Virus record (IMG/VR): IMGVR_UViG_3300050821_015552
Coordinates: 1 to 64,000 of that record
Length of the DNA: 64,000 nucleotides
From: a virus
Strand: one strand, 5' to 3'
Positions 62,233 to 64,000 of this stretch are shown piece after piece (within the stretch, counting starts at the first letter, position 1; each line of letters opens with the position of its first letter). The notes beneath the pieces were generated by a model that was not told where the DNA came from, did not search any database, and saw only the letters and a list, made by a program, of their open reading frames with translations. Made by a program: the position numbers and the translations under genes.

Positions 62233-63162
62233 ATGCCGCGGATCGTGATTGGTGTGCCGACGTACAACGGGGCCGAGCGCCTCGGCTGGCTGCTCAAGTC
62301 GATGGCGATGCGAACGCCCATGCTGGCGACCGGCGACGTGCGGATCGTCGTGGTCGACGACGGCTCGCCGATGGTCGGCGCAACCGTTTCGGCCTACCGC
62401 ATGTGGGAGGCGCAGCTACCCATCGATCTCGTCCAGCACGGCGGCAACCGTGGCATCTCGGCCGGGTGGAACACAGCGGCGCGGCACCACGACTGCGAGT
62501 ACGTGGTGCCCATCAACGACGACGTCATCGTGCCGAGCGGCGGATGGCTCGAGTCGCTCATTCACACGCTCGAGCATTCGCCGGGCGTCGGCGTGGTCGG
62601 CGCCAGCTGGCATGCGTTTACGCCCGAGGACGCGCCGGCCCTGCTCGCGGGGCCCGAGTCGGACAGGGACGTCATTCCGCGTGAGCCTCGCAACGAGCAC
62701 GGCCTGGTGCGCCAGAACGCGGCTCGCCGAACCCAGTACGAGGACGTGTGGCCTGGACGCGTCATGTGTCCGACCGGAGAGCTGTTCGCGTTCCGCAGGA
62801 AAGACTTCGACCGCATCGGCGGCTTCGATGAGAACTACAAGTCGTTCTACGAGGAGAGCGACTTCGGCACGAGCATGGCCGCTGCCGGCCTGATAGGCGT
62901 GCAGCTCACGTGGCCGTTTTGCTACCACCTGTGGAGCGCCACATTCGGGGCGAGCCCAGAGCTGCGCGCGGATGAGCGGATGACGGCGTCGCGCGCGTAC
63001 TACCGACGCAAGTGGGCCGTGCCCGACGGCGTCGCCGAGTTCGACTTCACCAACCCGAAGTTCTTCGGCGCCATCGGCGATGTGCCCGTCGAGTTTCTAC
63101 GCAAGTCGGGGCCGTGCAAGGGTGTGCTCCGGCAAGACGGCGCATTCGTCGAGGGGGTTTGA
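62233..63162 (+). CDS. GT2 glycosyltransferase C (309 aa)
   Basis: IVIGVPTYNGAERLGWLLKSM, IVVVDDGSPM, YVVPINDDVIVPSGGW and FDENYKSFYEESDFGTSMAAAG. Closest to glycosyltransferase A by motif wording. Starts right after the previous stop. Confidence 0.82.
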   Translation: MPRIVIGVPTYNGAERLGWLLKSMAMRTPMLATGDVRIVVVDDGSPMVGATVSAYRMWEAQLPIDLVQHGGNRGISAGWNTAARHHDCEYVVPINDDVIVPSGGWLESLIHTLEHSPGVGVVGASWHAFTPEDAPALLAGPESDRDVIPREPRNEHGLVRQNAARRTQYEDVWPGRVMCPTGELFAFRRKDFDRIGGFDENYKSFYEESDFGTSMAAAGLIGVQLTWPFCYHLWSATFGASPELRADERMTASRAYYRRKWAVPDGVAEFDFTNPKFFGAIGDVPVEFLRKSGPCKGVLRQDGAFVEGV

Positions 63163-63164
63163 CC

Positions 63165-63809
63165 ATGGACCATCCGTTTCACGCAGAGGCGCAGAAGTTC
63201 TTCCCGGACTTCGACTACAAGCGCCCGGCCGGAGATCGCAACGTCCTCTGCGACATGCGCAACCCAGGCAACATGGTGGGCCATCAGCAGCGGGCGTTCT
63301 CATGCTTCTGGGCCCTTCGCACATGCGGGCCTACCGATCTCGGGCTCGACCTGGGCAGCCCACGGGGTCTGACGCCCTACTGCGTCCACGTCGACATCTT
63401 CGGCGACGGGCGCGTGCACCCGTTCTACGGAGGCGGGGAGTACCGATCGGACGTCGTCTGGGACGCCGCCGACGTGTCGAAGGTCTTCCCAGACAAGACC
63501 TTTCCGTTCGTCGGCTCCAATCACTCGCTCGAGCACATGGCGGCGCCTGGAGATGGCGGGATCGTCGAGGTGCTCTGCGGATGGCTGCGGCTGCTGCGGC
63601 CCGGAGGGATCTTGGCGATGATCGTGCCGGACAACGCGCACTTCGACGTCATGGCCTCCGACAAGGACCACCGTCACGCCTGGAGTCACGACGACTTTCG
63701 GCCGCGGGTGCTCGACCATGTGCTCGCGCGCGGCGGCGTGGACCTGATCGAGTACGACACGCTCGACAACCACTTCAGCTTCGACGTCGTGCTGCGGAAG
63801 ACGTCGTGA
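63165..63809 (+). CDS. SAM-dependent class I methyltransferase-like protein (214 aa)
   Basis: LGLDLGSPRGLTPYCVHVDIFG gives the nucleotide-binding loop with an unusual GSPRG in place of GxGxG; FVGSNHSLEHM and LLRPGGILAMIVPDN are motif IV-VI equivalents of the small-molecule methyltransferase family 11. Probably methylates a sugar made by the neighbouring transferases. ATG at 63165. Confidence 0.68.
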   Translation: MDHPFHAEAQKFFPDFDYKRPAGDRNVLCDMRNPGNMVGHQQRAFSCFWALRTCGPTDLGLDLGSPRGLTPYCVHVDIFGDGRVHPFYGGGEYRSDVVWDAADVSKVFPDKTFPFVGSNHSLEHMAAPGDGGIVEVLCGWLRLLRPGGILAMIVPDNAHFDVMASDKDHRHAWSHDDFRPRVLDHVLARGGVDLIEYDTLDNHFSFDVVLRKTS

Positions 63810-64000
63810 GGGTCCTTTTCATCGATCACGTCGAGCCGGACTTCCTGGCCGCCGTGACCTACATGGGCCTCTGCCAGGAGCTCGGCGCTGAAAACGTCGT
63901 CGACTGGCCGTGGAAGCACTCCTATCACGGGCAGACCTACAAGGGTCCGATCCCCTACCCGCCACCCATGGATCGGGGATCGACGGCGCCATTTCCGTGG
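63806..64000 (+). CDS. Partial gene of the glycan cassette
   Basis: Open to the window end. GTG start overlapping the methyltransferase stop. RVLFIDHVEPDFLAAVTYMGLCQELGAENVVDWPW begins like phage proteins of glycosyltransferase-cluster type (first Rossmann strand then helix). The 65 visible residues do not define a family. Confidence 0.5.
   Translation, partial: MRVLFIDHVEPDFLAAVTYMGLCQELGAENVVDWPWKHSYHGQTYKGPIPYPPPMDRGSTAPFPW

Noticed and set aside
1-64000. CRISPR array, IS element or rRNA
   Set aside because: No regularly spaced direct repeats with unique spacers, no transposase with terminal repeats and no rRNA-like stretch were seen.

Overview
The window looks like a contiguous piece of a large, high-GC double-stranded DNA bacteriophage (or phage-like element), not host chromosome. 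Nearly every base is coding, stop and start codons overlap as ATGA or GTGA, and the gene set is phage-type: recombinases, a replication module, homing endonucleases, virion-type proteins and many small unknown genes. The host cannot be named. High GC, and at least ten start codons sitting 6-7 nt behind a TANNNT box with no Shine-Dalgarno sequence, point to a bacterium that tolerates leaderless mRNAs (such usage is known from Actinobacteria and Deinococcota).

Layout. (1) 57-1555, minus strand: a tyrosine recombinase and a small partner gene. (2) 1.7-10.9 kb, plus strand: an accessory/early region of small unknown genes, a tRNA-Arg(ACG), an HEXXH protein, a second tyrosine recombinase and a secreted transglycosylase-like protein. 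Two families of short intercistronic repeats and one striking hairpin that can pair with a downstream ribosome-binding site lie here. (3) 10.9-12.4 kb, minus strand: six tightly coupled small genes. (4) 12.5-23.8 kb: replication module with primase-polymerase/VapE helicase, RusA-like resolvase, RecB/Cas4-like nuclease, SNF2-like helicase, a probable ssDNA-binding protein, a family A DNA polymerase split in two by an HNH gene, and a Dam-like methylase. Long inverted repeats precede the primase and the resolvase. (5) 23.8-28.7 kb: about 20 tiny coupled genes, many with zinc-binding cysteine sets, one closely resembling the C-terminal domain of the RNA polymerase alpha subunit. (6) 28.7-58.8 kb: virion-type region. 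It holds some twenty small proteins with transmembrane segments, two membrane-tethered murein-degrading enzymes, a beta-helix spike with a lipoprotein-type signal, a third recombinase, a RadC/JAMM-like protein, a transglutaminase-like protein, a histone-like lysine/arginine-rich tail fused to membrane segments, and a block of likely capsid proteins (53.9-57.3 kb). Two GIY-YIG and one endonuclease VII-like gene are inserted. (7) 58.8-64.0 kb: a glycan cassette of glycosyltransferases and a methyltransferase.

How it may work together. The replication genes form one coherent module. The virion-type region has no recognisable portal, terminase, tape-measure, sheath or baseplate gene here, but very many membrane proteins and a basic DNA-binding protein with membrane segments. 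My leading hypothesis is a tailless virion with an internal membrane. A short hydrophobic-Gly-Ala-Gly motif recurs in at least nine of its proteins and may be a processing or docking signal. This is inference: the remainder of the genome is not visible and the missing tail or packaging genes could lie outside the window.
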